Part shown: positions 49,623 to 61,078 of the stretch, piece after piece | How the letters are laid out: the number at the start of each line of letters is the position of its first letter | How positions within the stretch are numbered: position 1 is the stretch's first letter | Source: Trichostrongylus colubriformis | Lineage: Eukaryota > Nematoda > Chromadorea > Rhabditida > Trichostrongylidae | Assembly (NCBI GenBank): GCA_963978905.1 | Contig: OZ022258.1 | Span: 48,716,591-48,780,590 of the forward strand | Direction: 5' to 3' | Length of the DNA stretch: 64,000 bases | The notes under the pieces: model-generated | Database searches by the model: none | What the model saw: the letters and a program-made list of their open reading frames with translations, nothing else | Told to the model about the DNA's origin: nothing | Made by a program: the position numbers and the translations under genes

Positions 49623-51894
49623 ATGGATAGGGAAGGATTACATTGTAGCTCCTACGGTAGCTCACGCTCTTCAAATTGGGAGCTTATTAAAGGGAAGAAG
49701 GTATTCGATGTCGGATGCGGAACTGGTTAGTTACTTCATATAGCTATCAGCCATAACGTATTTTGAAGGATTTGATTCTTGTCATAAAAGCAAGAAGCAG
49801 AAAAGTGCAATAGGCAAAGTGAAGGCTCAGCCCATCTCCTTCAGTTCGCTTTCGTGTATGTCTCTTTTCTGCCCAACATATGTAAAGCATTTTGGATTTC
49901 CTTGCGTCCACGAGGAGCGAACAGTTTTTCTTGCTAGCGTCGCGCTTAACGCCGGATAGAAATTGTAGAAATTTAGCAAAAATGACCGAAGCCTCTTAAA
50001 ATTAAGAAGTCCAAACTGCAGGATGTTCGACCTATGAGTAGGTCATTTTAGAGGAGAGAATAAATATAGCACACTGTACTTAAGTTCTTTGAGAGTAATC
50101 GAGGTTTTTGTGAATCCCTCATGGATCGGGTAAGTTGAAGAACTGATGAACAATGCTCTGGTAATCTAAGGGACATACATAACTGTCTAAAGCAACGATC
50201 GTGGGGAATATTAATCAAAATGTATAGAATGCCACATTGTGTCACCTTGAAAACTTGAAGCCACCCAATTTGAACCAACAGAGGACTGATTGTGGAGGAA
50301 ATCGAGGTGCTTAAAAGTGGGCTTTCATTTTCACCCGCATTACCTACAGTCCTTTTCGGAGCGCTTGATAGGGCGTGGCCAACGGACTTGGGTGAGAGTG
50401 TACCAAACCCTCTCATCCCGCTATACACCCTCACTCTCGCCTCTCAGGCCGCGCCCTATCTAGCGTTGTGAAATGGACTGTAACTAGCCGCTGAGGGGTG
50501 ATGGAGACGGAAAGGGGATGAGCTAGCCAGTAGCAAACGTTGCTCTGCTCTCGCACAACCTAGCCCGGTGCAGTGCGAAGCTCAAAATGCAGCGCAGTAA
50601 GAAAGGTTTAGACCTCAAAACGCGTTTAGCAACACGAGTTTCGCTACGAATTATATCTTTTCAACTTGATTTTCATTCACAGAAGCATAACTTATCAGTC
50701 ATTCTCTTCTTTACTCTTATCGATCATGGATCAGTCACATGGATCATGGATCAGTCGTTGAAACGGCAGTGAGCGGTTTTTATGTGGCAGTGGCTTTTTT
50801 CGTAGTGCATTTCATGAAAGATCACGATGAACTCACTAAGGCAAGTTTGAATCGTTCTTTTAGGGAATCGAGGTTGAGCTCAAGTCTCCGTGTTTTGTGG
50901 AGGGGATGCTGAAATGTGGGTAGCGCGTTATACCCCGGGTGGGACTCGTACCCTCGCCTGCACCTTTTGAGCACCGTGCCTGTTCATTACACTACCAGGA
51001 GCACACGCTGTTTCTCTCTGCATATTCCGATCCATTAATTTATATGCAGATTCGTCCTTGTACCAATTTAGGCATGGTTTTTGTGTAGGTTTTATTTGGA
51101 TCTTTCCATTCATTCACTTGAATGCTTTCTTTCCTTATAAGTACTATATCTAATGACCAGCATAGTTAACGAAAAAAATAATGAAAAAAATTATTTTTTC
51201 ACTTTCTATTGTCTTTGTTGTCCTGAATTCTCATAGATGTGTAGCAATGCAGGCGATACAAAACATCTCGAATAGTTTGACCAACAACGGTGTATTCGTA
51301 GCAATCGTTCCCATTGGTGTCAGAGATTTCAATCCAAAACGAGAGGAGGGAGTGAAATTCGGTTGGTTTTTTATCATGTTTGTATAAATCGGATGCTATT
51401 GAGGCAAAAAAAACATCTAGGAGCTGCTATAAATTTGGAACCGTACACGGAGCTTTATGATGGCCTTCGAGTAGATGTGGAGTCCTTCGATGGTGGAGGT
51501 ATTACTTGTTTTGTTTTTCATTTCTTCTTTTCGCAGTCAGCAATTAAAGTCGAGTGCTTGACGCATTACAAGGGGTTTAGTTAGTTTTTCGATTTTTAGA
51601 GAAAAAAAAATCATGATTGCTATTTCAATTCCAGGAATCGTGGGAAGATCGAAGGTGACCTTCTTTTTCAATGAAACTTACGAGCGAATATTGAGAAGTG
51701 CAGGTTTTCGAACTGTGTGAGATTGTTTCATACTGTTTAATTGATTTCCAGCCCTTTGATAAAACCGCGTTCAATATCAGGTTGAGTTCCTACGACCAGT
51801 GATCTCAGATGATAGACTAAGGCTTTACGGAGGAGAGTTCTTTCATTTGTATCTTAATCCACCGAAGGACATCATTATCAGGGCTAGCAAATGA
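49623..51894 (+). CDS. Class I SAM-dependent methyltransferase (model incomplete in the middle)
   Basis: Exon 1 (49623-49725) ends in the SAM-binding glycine loop GKKVFDVGCGTG, residues about 24-35. Later exons close in phase: 51237-51361, 51421-51498, 51635-51714 and 51781-51894. They encode a typical C-terminal half: a strand after a helix (LTNNGVFVAIVP), a TFFFNETYERILRSAGFRTV block and EFFHLYLNPPKDIIIRASK before the stop. At least one exon carrying the acidic SAM motif and the VD/D strand must lie in 49726-51236. A candidate starting at 50772 gives SGFYVAVAFFVVHF in the right entry phase but lacks a good GT donor. The substrate is unknown. Such enzymes modify small molecules or proteins in the cytosol. 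Confidence 0.7.
50345..50482. mobile_element. Small palindromic MITE, GGGCGTGGCC family, copy 2
   Basis: The ends TACAGTCCTTTTCGGAGCGC and GGACTGTA bracket inverted arms. TA at both outer edges suggests Tc1/mariner-type mobilisation. It lies inside a methyltransferase intron. Confidence 0.75.
50925..51007 (-). pseudogene. tRNA-like pseudogene
   Basis: On the minus strand CTCCTGG can pair with CCCGGGG (one mismatch) as an acceptor stem, and GTG...CAC forms a short D-stem. A box-A-like TGGTAGTGTAATG and a box-B-like GGTACGAGTCC are present. No proper anticodon stem forms around TGCTCAAAAGG, so it is not a working tRNA. It could be a tRNA-derived repeat. Confidence 0.35.
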
Positions 51895-51930
51895 TAATCA
51901 TATATTGGTATTTCTATGATTGTGCAGGGA

Positions 51931-51936
51931 AATAAA
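51931..51936 (+). other. AATAAA poly(A) signal of the methyltransferase gene
   Basis: AATAAA occurs 37 bases after the stop codon at 51892-51894. Confidence 0.5.
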
Positions 51937-52821
51937 TATCACAACATGAATACATTGTGCCTGTTGAATGTCGCACTAAGTATCGAGTGTGTGTGTATCT
52001 ATCTAAAATTTGTGTGCACCTGACACTTCGGCTGGAAGGTGGACGCTGCCCTGGTGTCGATGGTAAAAGTACAGCGGGCGGTGTTTCGGCCACACGCACG
52101 GAGTGTCGATGGCGTGCTAAGAGGTGTGGCAAGAATGCTGCCTTCTTCTACCGCTGTCTATCTTTACAAATTCCACCCCTTAGCGAGCATGTGACGTCTT
52201 TCTAAAGCTGGATACAAAGGGTACGGCCTGAAGAAAATCAAGGGCTTTAATTTATGATCATGTAACTCTGTCGCCTTCTTAGACGTGGAGAACAAAGCAC
52301 CAGATATCATCAGATGCCGCTCTGTAGGTTCTGTTCGCGTGAATCGCCTGATCACCTGGACCGCTTGATCGATATACACCTCTTTCTTTCCGCATGAATC
52401 GCCTGATCGCTTGGATGCGAACTCTTAAGAATACTTTAGGAAGGCAATAGAGAAAAATGACCACTCAGAGGTGTAAAGCTGAATATTCTAGCAGTAGCAA
52501 TCCTTCACCTCTGCGCACGCTGAAGCCTCACGAGGAATCAGCACAGAGAAAGGTCCAAAAATAAAGTTTGTCGGGGAGTAGGAAGTCTAGACTAGACTGG
52601 TTGTGTGAAAGTTGTCGGAAAACGAGTACATCAAAGCGGTTGCAAATCTTCTAACAAGTCATAATCAGTTTAGGCAGCCATCCGATTGTGCGCAGAAGGC
52701 CGACGAACGTGTAATAGGCTCGCCATCAAGAGAGTACAGTACCAGAACCTCAAATTCTATGACTAACGGGGAACACCAATATATGTATATGTAACAGTAT
52801 GGTGGCTGGCATGACTGCGAA
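51937..52821. other. Intergenic, little recognised
   Basis: Only a short direct repeat was noticed (GAATCGCCTGATCACCTGGA and GAATCGCCTGATCGCTTGGA at about 52340-52420). No exon chain was seen. Confidence 0.45.
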
Positions 52822-52825
52822 TTAA

Positions 52826-53375
52826 AGGCACATTCCAGGACTATTGGGGCAGTACAGCTCCCGCCGTGGACAGATAGCTTGACCCATAGCCAGTAGGCTG
52901 TGGGTCAAGCTATCTAACCACGGCGGAAGCTGTAATACCCCAATAATACCGAGGCGTGGTTGTAAGTTTTTGGAGCGTGCAGAGCCAAGGGAGCAAGCGC
53001 AACTCCACCAAGCAGCCTAGGCCCGCCCATCCCAGACGTGGTTGTTGGCAATGACGGTGGCAACGGTGGCAAACGTGGCAAACGAGGCCTACGATTTTGT
53101 GATAATATAAGTTTATGAAGAGATGCCAGTGACAAAGGAGACGTCGGTGGAGGAAAGAGGTGACATCCTAGAGTTCCATGTGATACCATCCAGCGGGACT
53201 GATTCGAAGGCTCGTTTTCACGCGGTAACCTCGTCCGATGCCAGATGTCAAGATGCCTCATTTTTGCCTTTTTCGCATACTTCTTTCAGACTTTTCCTTG
53301 TCGGTATAATCCTCAGCATCTCTAATTTCGTAATTCAGCGCTTTATCCCTCTCGAGGTAATCCTGGGATGTGCCT
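52826..53375. mobile_element. TIR element, AGGCACATTCCAGGA family, copy 2
   Basis: It starts AGGCACATTCCAGGACTATT and ends ATCCTGGGATGTGCCT, with TTAA on the left and TCAA on the right. Near its left end is a hairpin with arms of about 35 bases (CAGCTCCCGCCGTGG opposite CCACGGCGGAAGCTG). Its interior is homologous to 18181-18687. Confidence 0.8.
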
Positions 53376-53626
53376 TCAAATGATGTTGTGGCTATCCTGC
53401 TTATAGCACGATTGAGAATTCACAGAATGGTGGTGTAGTCTCGATAGAGCCGTGACAGCACAAAAGCCAGTTCGAGCCCCGTCTGAGCTCGGATGTCTTG
53501 ACCATGGCTCAGCGTATCAATGAAATCATTTCAACTCTGAAGATGGCTGTATCATAAGTTCTGTTGTGACCGTCGTCCTTTGAACTGTTTTTTGAAAAAC
53601 TAAATAATAGCTCTTCAGAATTGAAT

Positions 53627-53790
53627 ATGCCAGAGAAAGACGAGCCTTTGGAACCAGATGTGGATAATGAAGCAGTGGCGTGATCGTTGCGCTGAGAAAT
53701 ATCCGGAATTAAAGAACGCTCTCGATGAATGCAACGCACGGGTCAATTCACGCAAGAAAACGCAAGAGACATACTTTCACGCGGGCAGTC
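53627..53790 (+). pseudogene. Broken copy of the cytochrome bc1 hinge protein (QCR6/UQCRH family)
   Basis: A TTCAG splice site at 53618 precedes an ATG at 53627, which opens MPEKDEPLEPDVD, an acidic start as in hinge proteins. After a frame shift near 53660, the reading QWRDRCAEKYPELKNALDEC continues into NARVNSRKKTQET, the characteristic core of this complex III subunit. The next expected cysteine is Tyr, and similarity stops soon after (about 53785), before the C-terminal helix. The first frame ends at a TGA. The copy is therefore frameshifted, lacks a conserved Cys and is truncated. A working parent gene is expected elsewhere. Confidence 0.65.
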
Positions 53791-53889
53791 ACTGTAAGCC
53801 TCTTCTTTATATTTACACAATTGAAAGACTACCAGGCATGTGGGTATTCAATCCTACCATACTTTGAATGCTATTGTGAGCAATGAGAA

Positions 53890-54010
53890 GTTCGCGAATC
53901 AAGTCATTTAAATGAAAACTGGGGGTCCAAGAACACTACATGTGGCGCATTTTCCGGTGAAAAGCGCGCCCCTGGAACTTACGAGAGCAATGTTTTCACC
54001 AGGCTCCGCC
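53890..54010. repeat. Dispersed repeat fragment shared with about 11490-11640
   Basis: The landmarks GGGGTC and ACTACATGTGGC, GGTGAAAAGCGC and GGAACTTACGAGAGC occur with changes in both locations. Confidence 0.45.
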
Positions 54011-54491
54011 TTCCCTAACAGAGTCCGCCTCCTGGGGTCCACTTTGCCGAAGAATGACTGAGGTGTAGATTAATGAGCATGATAGCGGAATGGTACTTAT
54101 TGTGTTGCATTAATGCGTAATCGCTTGAACTTGCGCGGTGCTTGACGTGTCGGTTTTTTTGGTGAAAACGTCCACTGGTCAGTATCAAGGTGTGAAATGA
54201 ATGACACAACCAAATTACCCCTACCCCTGCCTTTTGCGTAGTAAGGGAGTGGGGAAGCGGGGGAGATTCGCCACCCGCACCATGTGTTGTCGAATGCGAG
54301 ACCCAGGGTGCATAGAAGGCACATTAAAGGCGCCGAGAGGGGTAAACACAAAGTGAGAATTGTGAATGCATGCTCTCTGAAACAATCATTCCTTTTCAGA
54401 AGACGTGATGTGCGGGGAAACTCGCATTGAAAAAGCGCGACTCGGGATATTATCACGATCCCGCAGTACTGCGAGTCACGCTTTCACTCAT

Positions 54492-54789
54492 CCGCCGGGC
54501 TGGGGTGGGGATAATTACGCCAGAAAGTCGCTTCAGCGGCGTCGCACTCGCGGCCCACCAGTACGACTTGCGAATCGATTGCTCTTGGTAGCCCGGCACA
54601 GCGTGGCTGCGTCACTTCAGCGCCCCATGCCACACTGTCTCCTGCACTTATGCCACACTGCCTCCTCCACCCATGCCACACTGCCTCGCTTGAAGGCTGC
54701 CAGCCCCGCCACTGGCACTCGCACCCGCCGCGCCGCTCGCCGCGGGCGGCCACGCGGTTTTCTGGCGTAATTAGCCCCACCCGCCGGGC
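54492..54789. mobile_element. GC-rich inverted-repeat element
   Basis: The left end CCGCCGGGCTGGGGTGGGGA, continuing ATAATTACGCCAGAAA, is inverted at the right end (54758-54789). The inside includes three tandem CCATGCCACACTGCCTCC-like units at about 54625-54690. No recognised coding sequence is present. Confidence 0.6.
54625..54690. repeat. Three tandem ATGCCACACTGCCTCC-like units
   Basis: Units of about 22 bases differ at few positions and lie inside the GC-rich element. Confidence 0.7.
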
Positions 54790-54811
54790 AGTTGCCTGTG
54801 GCTCCACGGAA

Positions 54812-55325
54812 AAACTCACCGGCGCGCGCATGCGGCGCGTGCTGGGTGACGTCACAGTCACTGCGCGGCGCGATGGTGAGCGATGGCCCGCGCTTCTACT
54901 ACTGCACTTCAATGAAGGTAACTTTCTTGGGACTTTGCTAAACTAAGGGCGAGCATTAGTGATGGGGCAAGCTTTGCTGCTTTGATAGGCATACTACAGC
55001 TGGGAGAGTTAGCCTTTTTTTGGTGTAGCTAGACTGTCCAGTCGTATGGATTCGCCTAAGCCCAGTGATGCAAATGTTTAAGGACTGCGTGTGCTCCGTC
55101 CGATGTATAACCACGTGGGGAGACACAGAGTAGAAAGGTGTCAGCCATCTCAAGACTTTGGTGAAGTCTTCAGATCTCACCATATCCTTGCTCATCATCT
55201 TTGGTGAAGACAGCAAAGTTATCCTCATTGGAGCGCAATGTTCCTAGCGCAGGCCATCGTCCACCGTCACGTCGCGTGGCTGTGGCGTCACCGAGCACGC
55301 GCCGCATGCACGCCGGTGAGCTTTG
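54812..55325. mobile_element. GC-rich TIR element of about 510 bases
   Basis: Arms of about 80 bases (54812-54893 and 55243-55325) are inverted copies with several differences. Landmarks are CTCACCGGCG, GCATGCGGCGCGTGCT and GGTGACG. The interior is unrelated. Confidence 0.6.
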
Positions 55326-55608
55326 TCCTCCTCCCCTTGCCTGCAAGGAGAGAGAACTTTCGCAGGCAGTTGGTTTTGCACTCGTACGTCTATAGTCTAC
55401 CTTCCCTAGTGAGATAGGCGCGTTGAGATAAAAAGGCGGGTTGAGCTTAAAAAGAGGTGGCAGCTGTCAAAAACGCCGTCTCCTCCGAAGCCGGGGCGGT
55501 TTGGCAATCTCGGCAGATATGTTTTGACTTCTTTAACCCCCAACTTTTATTTGAGTGGCACACTTTAGGGATTCTCAGTACGCATATTACCTCTATCACT
55601 GTCTTTGA

Positions 55609-56035
55609 AGGAATCGCCCACGGAAAAATGAGTCTTTGTGCTACCCATATGTTTATGTTGCATTTGCCTAATGTGGGCCGCATGCAAAGTTATGTGCGAA
55701 AAAACCTGAAGCCGGCTAAGATACAGCATCACAAAGTCTCGGCCGGGTGGACGAGGCCTCCGAGCAAGTGTCCAACTCGTTGTCTGCCGCGGTCGGAGAC
55801 GCATTGTATGAACAGAAAGTTATGTAAACAGTTCCATTCTTCGTTCCCAACTGCGGCGGACGACGGGACGGGGCTTTTACTCGGAGACTACGCCCTTCCG
55901 GCCGAGAATTTGGCGAGCTGGGTCTTACTCGAATTCTCACTTTTTCGCGTGAAACTTTGCATGCGACCCTTATTAGGCAAATACAACATAAATTTATGGG
56001 TAACAAAGAAACTCATTTTTCCGTGGACGATTCCT
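55609..56035. mobile_element. MITE, GGAATCGTCCACGG family, copy 3 (complete)
   Basis: The ends AGGAATCGCCCACGG and CCGTGGACGATTCCT enclose both arms, each with a GCATGCAAAGTT block and a CCGTCGTCC-type centre. The left duplicate has an uninterrupted CTGTCTTTAATTATC at the matching place (about 33551-33562), so the insertion is specific to this copy. TTGA and TTAA flank it. Confidence 0.8.
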
Positions 56036-56129
56036 TTAAATAACATGACTACTTATGATTAGTTGCTTTTGACTTTGTACTTTGAGTTTTCAAAGTGCAT
56101 GTTGCACTAGTTGCAACCATTCATTTCAA

Positions 56130-57624
56130 TTAGCGTCATTTCATCGTCCGGAGGAGCAACGCCAACGTCTTGAAACTGAAAAAAAGCGTGCTAACGAAGA
56201 ATGCGAGCAGTTGCGCCGAGGATCTCACGTCTGAGGGAAAAGACCTGCGCCGAGTGCTGCATTTGTCTAGCCACTAAGGTTAGCAAGCATATGTACTTTG
56301 GTATTTAGCGTTTTTTCAGCTTTTATATATCAATGCCATTCGTCCGCTAGCCAGCCCAGTTGATCATGACCAGGCTGCTTAACCAAAAAAATACCACTGA
56401 ATACCAGACCTGTCAGCATCAACAGAAGCTGCTACCACGGTGAGAGGGAGATCTCATTAGAAGTTACATATCTAAGCATCTCTGAGGGGTCAGTCTGCAC
56501 ACTCAAGCTATGTTACAAAGATGCTGAGTTTGGACGATAGCTACGGTCTCGGACAGAACTCGATCCTGTACACCATGCTCTCCTAGCAAATGTGTGCAAA
56601 ATACGAAGTAAATTTACCATCACAACTCGCCTTTCTGCTACTCATCATGAATTTCTTTGTCACTGGTGGGGATTCTGCTGTTTGAGGCCGCTTTGGCTGC
56701 GGCTCCTATAGGAAGTTCTGAGAATCGAAGGCCTGCGTCATCGATGACAGGAGCTGAGTTCTTGATCGAAAAAGCCCTCTGAGAGTGAAATGAGGGATTT
56801 TGATCACGTTTAAATCTTTTTCAAATTTCAATGTAATGGTCTTAATGGTTTATATGTACCAAAGCTTATCAGCACTCACACGTACAACTGAGCCGATTGG
56901 CCAATATCGGCATCAACCATGTGAAACTGAAAGCTTAAGAGCATATTGATTTTCGATGCTTTAATTTTTGTTTTTTTCTGCACCAAAAGTCAATATCTAC
57001 TCAACCGTACTGTTTTCCTAAGCCTCTGTGCCTCTGTAGGAAAGAGGAACATCGTTTTCCCTTCCAGGCTTAGGCAGAAATGGCGTCCACAGTGTGATGC
57101 CCCCCCCCCCTCGTAACAATAGCACCCAACAATGAAATCGAACCGCTCACAAAAGATTTGCTAGCTGCCTAAATGCCAGTGCGAAGACTAGGCGCTTGAC
57201 GTCGAGTAACTGCTTTAAAATACGCCATGTTCTCGGCTTCTACTGGGAATTGCTGAATCTTCAGTGCGTTTTGGGCTGTAAAGAGACAATTTTTGACGGC
57301 CACATTTTGCTCTTATCATTGCTATTTACAAATGAAAGTTCGATAGCAACTAAGCAGCCTAGAGCGGTGTAAGATTTTTAAGAGACCCGAATGTAGTGCA
57401 GCGCGATGCGGAGCTCGTTAACATGAGCTCGGCTTCAGTTTTGAGGTCCGAACCTTTCAATCATTTAATTCGCATACATCTGAGGGGCCTTTTTTCAGCC
57501 ATGCGTGCTGTTTCTACCATGTCGTCATATGGTCATCTGTGACACATGCCATGCTGAATCGACGATCACTGAATGTCCAACATGCCGTACTCATGTCGGT
57601 GACTCAATGAAAGTCTTCTCGTAA
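56130..57624 (+). pseudogene. Duplicate of the last two exons of the UBA/RING gene, decaying
   Basis: 56130-56278 corresponds to exon 10 (33656-33805). The acceptor CAG has become CAAT, and one base is lost near 56218, breaking the frame before the first RING cysteines. 57499-57624 corresponds to the terminal exon. It keeps an intact acceptor, every RING Cys and His and the stop codon, with one conservative change (Leu to Met in RHMVIC). The coiled coil and UBA exons are absent, so no full protein can be made here. Expression from an unseen promoter could at most yield a half RING. Confidence 0.8.
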
Positions 57625-58590
57625 CCAGCTGACCCTCGAAGATGACTTCCAAAAATGTCTTAACTCATTGCCTCTGTGTAGATGACATTGCCTCGCATGG
57701 CTTGTGTTACGATGCTTTGAGACGACATTATTTATTTGATGTCTTGCCGCATAAGTTTATTGTTTTTCAAACAAATCGCACCGTTCATGGCTCATATCCA
57801 CACTGCTCTCTTAGATCTTTCAAAATGCAGCTTCAGATTCACGAATATCGAAGCTCTATGTGATGAATAAAACTTGAGAATCTTAGAACCTTCCAACTGT
57901 GTCATCACTATCGACCAAGTACATTTGAAACTCTTTTATGAAAAGTTTTTTAAAAGGATATCCCTGCAGTTCTTGAAGACCCCTGTTGAAGGTGATCACG
58001 TGGATGGGCGTTTCGAGACTGCCAACATCACCCACAGAAACACGTAAATGCCATTCCACAACAGCAAGCACATTCAACAAAAAAAACTGTGGAAAATATC
58101 GGAAACGCCCCCCCCCCTTTCCCTTCCCTACGGATCTTTCACTGAAAGTCCCGGTCAATACTAAGTGTGCGGATACAATATAGGCTTATTGTGAAACCAG
58201 ATCCATGGCACTGAGTTGTGCGGAAGCATCCTCTTCAAGGCGTATCTGACCCACTCAGCTGTTTCGTTAGTTTCGTTTCGTTTCGTGCAGCTGCGCGTGG
58301 CTCGATGAGCACGAGCGGATGAGGTACAGTTGGTCTTGAGAATCCTTCCAATTGAAGTGAGGCGCAATCTCTTCAACACCAATAACTTGAGGCACCGCTA
58401 GCTCGCACGCATCGCGCCACACGTCATGATGCAAAACCCTGCCCTAATGTTAGACACCCGCCCACCAATTGGAACCATGTGGCATTTATGTCGAGAATCC
58501 TCACCGGGGAGGGGGGTAGGGTGGTGGGATCGTATTGGAGGTTGGAGGGGTTCTCCATTTTCGGCGAAAAAGGGTGGGCGACGAGGGCAG

Positions 58591-59276
58591 TATGTCAGCT
58601 TGGCCATTGTAAATGGAGGCTCATCGCTGCATGCGTTTTGAGACTCCAAACCCAAATCTCCTCTCCAAATTTGCGAAACGACTCGGCGAACGAAGTTCGG
58701 CAGGTTTTCCTAAACGACCAGCATTATCTCATGGTAAACCCAATGTTGCATCCAATTTTAGGAGATCGAATTACATCTGAAGACAAGTGTCCAACATAGC
58801 GAGATTTGGACCAAAATCCGAAATAATCGCAGGGCAATTGAGTGGTAACACATTCAACAGCGGAAAAGTGTTTGCACTTGTCCAGAAAATCCTCCCCTTT
58901 GGAGTTAGCTGCACACCAATTTGTTGCGAATGGCACCTGTCTAGGTAGGTTTCGGTTATCGTGGTTAGATAGTAGCGTGAGGAAATGGATAAAATACTTA
59001 CTTTATGGCCAGCTCATTCTACCGAGATCCTTCCGAATTTCGGTGGAAATGGTCGAAATCTCGACTGGGCTAGACACTTGTCTTCAGGGATAATTCGATC
59101 TCCTGAACATGAAGCAACAATGGTTCTGCGTAAAAACGCCCACCTCGTGCTGTTATGGGCGCCCTCCGATTTTCGTTCGTAGGGTCGTTCCGCAAATTTG
59201 AAGAGCAGATTTGAGTTCAGCGTCTCAAGATGCACACCGCTGTGTGAATCTCATTGAAAACGGCCAGGCTGACCTA
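58591..59276. mobile_element. Old TIR element, right copy
   Basis: It is the counterpart of 35901-36655, with the same TCAGCTTGGCCATT start and inverted right end. Inner words GACTCGGCGAACGAAGTTCGG and CTGGGCTAGACAC are retained. Confidence 0.6.
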
Positions 59277-61078
59277 CTGACCTTGTCTCGTAGGAGGCAT
59301 CTCCTCAAGTAATGGCTCACGGGCGCTGATGTCGGGGCGGGCTACGCGGACTGCAGAGCAAAGAGCCGGTGGTAACGTGATCGGAGACTCGGAATAGGAA
59401 TAAAATGAGCATTGGGCGCGAAACTGTTGACTGCGCTCCTACCCGCTGATAAACTTTGAATGTTTTCGATTCTCTAAAACAACTACGAACAACACTTTAG
59501 ACAATAGTTTTTTTATTCTATTTATGTTTCTCAAGTACTACAGTAATCATTAGAGAATAAGGATTCCCGTGCACGATTCCTTCATATCAAAAACTTTAGT
59601 TACCACAAATTAACTGTAAATATTTTTCCTCGTCAGTCAAAGCACACGAATGAGTTGCTGAGGAGCTGAAAGATGTTTGCATGGGGCTGCAGATCATCGT
59701 GAGCGAGCACAGAGCTCTACACCTTGACATTTCATCGACATAGCGAAAATAGAAGAAATTATACAAAGGAATTTCTAGCTACAGCATTCACTTGTTTTTA
59801 TGTATAATACACTTCCTTAGAATACTTTAGGATTGTCCGCCCAAATAGAAACAGCTGAGTGACACATCGAATTAGCCACACAGGAGTAGCGATAGCAGTT
59901 TTTTACGTATTATCTCATTTCCTAAGGCATAGATAGACCACTTCGCAATATTAAGGTTATAGGCAAAATAATATATGGAGCCGTATAAGAAAGCACCTCT
60001 GAAATCAAAATTCTCAGGGCGCAATATGCACAATAGAATTAAATGATACAGTACGGCTGTAGAACTCATATAAACGATGGGGCTCAACGGGTGTGTACAA
60101 AGTGGTGCGAATGGGAATTTTGTACCGATAGTGCGAAGAAACGATAACGAGGTGCGAACATCATGAGGTTATGTGTTGCCGGAAATCTGCACCAACCCTG
60201 AATAGGGAGTTAGAGGATAATCTAACTAGAAGAGGAAAATCAAAAAAAAGAAGGGCTCATCACGAATTGGTCGAAAAATAATTTTCGCTGAAACTTTGAG
60301 ATAGGGGCTATCTGGGGTGCTGATCACGAATATGGCACCCGCTTTCAGCGTTAACGCCAAATCGGCGCCACAACTTTTTCTCACCACTTTCGTATATTAC
60401 TGTCATTTTCTTATACAACTGTCATTTGCTCAGAATACTGATTACGAATTTGGCATTCATTTTTAGCGCGTACGCCATTTAACTCAAAATGGCGCAAGTC
60501 ATGTTCATGTAGCGCAAATGTAGATAAGAATCGTCATTTCCCCTTTCTAGTTTTTCAACTTCTGCTATTCTACAATTAACGTGCACACTTAAACGTATAA
60601 ATCGCCTGTACCGTGGTGGAGACGGGAAGGTCCCTACGCACCTAAGGCTTACAAGTGAGCACAGTGTGGCGCCCATATTACATTAGCACCGCTGTAGTGA
60701 CACTGACGTCAGCGCCTCAAACGGATGCCATATTCGTGACCAGAATCCAAAATATCCTCTATGGCCAAGTTTCAGCGATTTTGGTAAAAAGTACCAGTTT
60801 GATGCAACTGCACAAAATTGGCGCCAGCGCCAAAAACGGATGTCACATTCTTGACCAGCAGAGCGAAATTTCGGCAAGAATTGGTTTTTAAGCAGCTCGC
60901 GGTGTCTGGGGTAGCGATGGTTGAGCAGTGAAGAGAATCGAGTGTTTTTAAGATAAACAAGAAACAAACTGTAGATATGTCCAGATATGTCTCCAACAGG
61001 TGCTTTATGAACTGGTTCATAAATTTTGCAAAAATTTAGGTGTATCTGCACGTTGTACTTCGTACATTTCTAAATAAT

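Noticed and set aside
53415..53490. tRNA-like box A and GTTCGAGCCCC on the plus strand
   Set aside because: Spacing and stems do not form a cloverleaf.
55457..56062. 201-codon open frame
   Set aside because: Most of it lies inside a MITE that also occurs elsewhere, and the rest is flanking duplicated intron. No splice sites support it.
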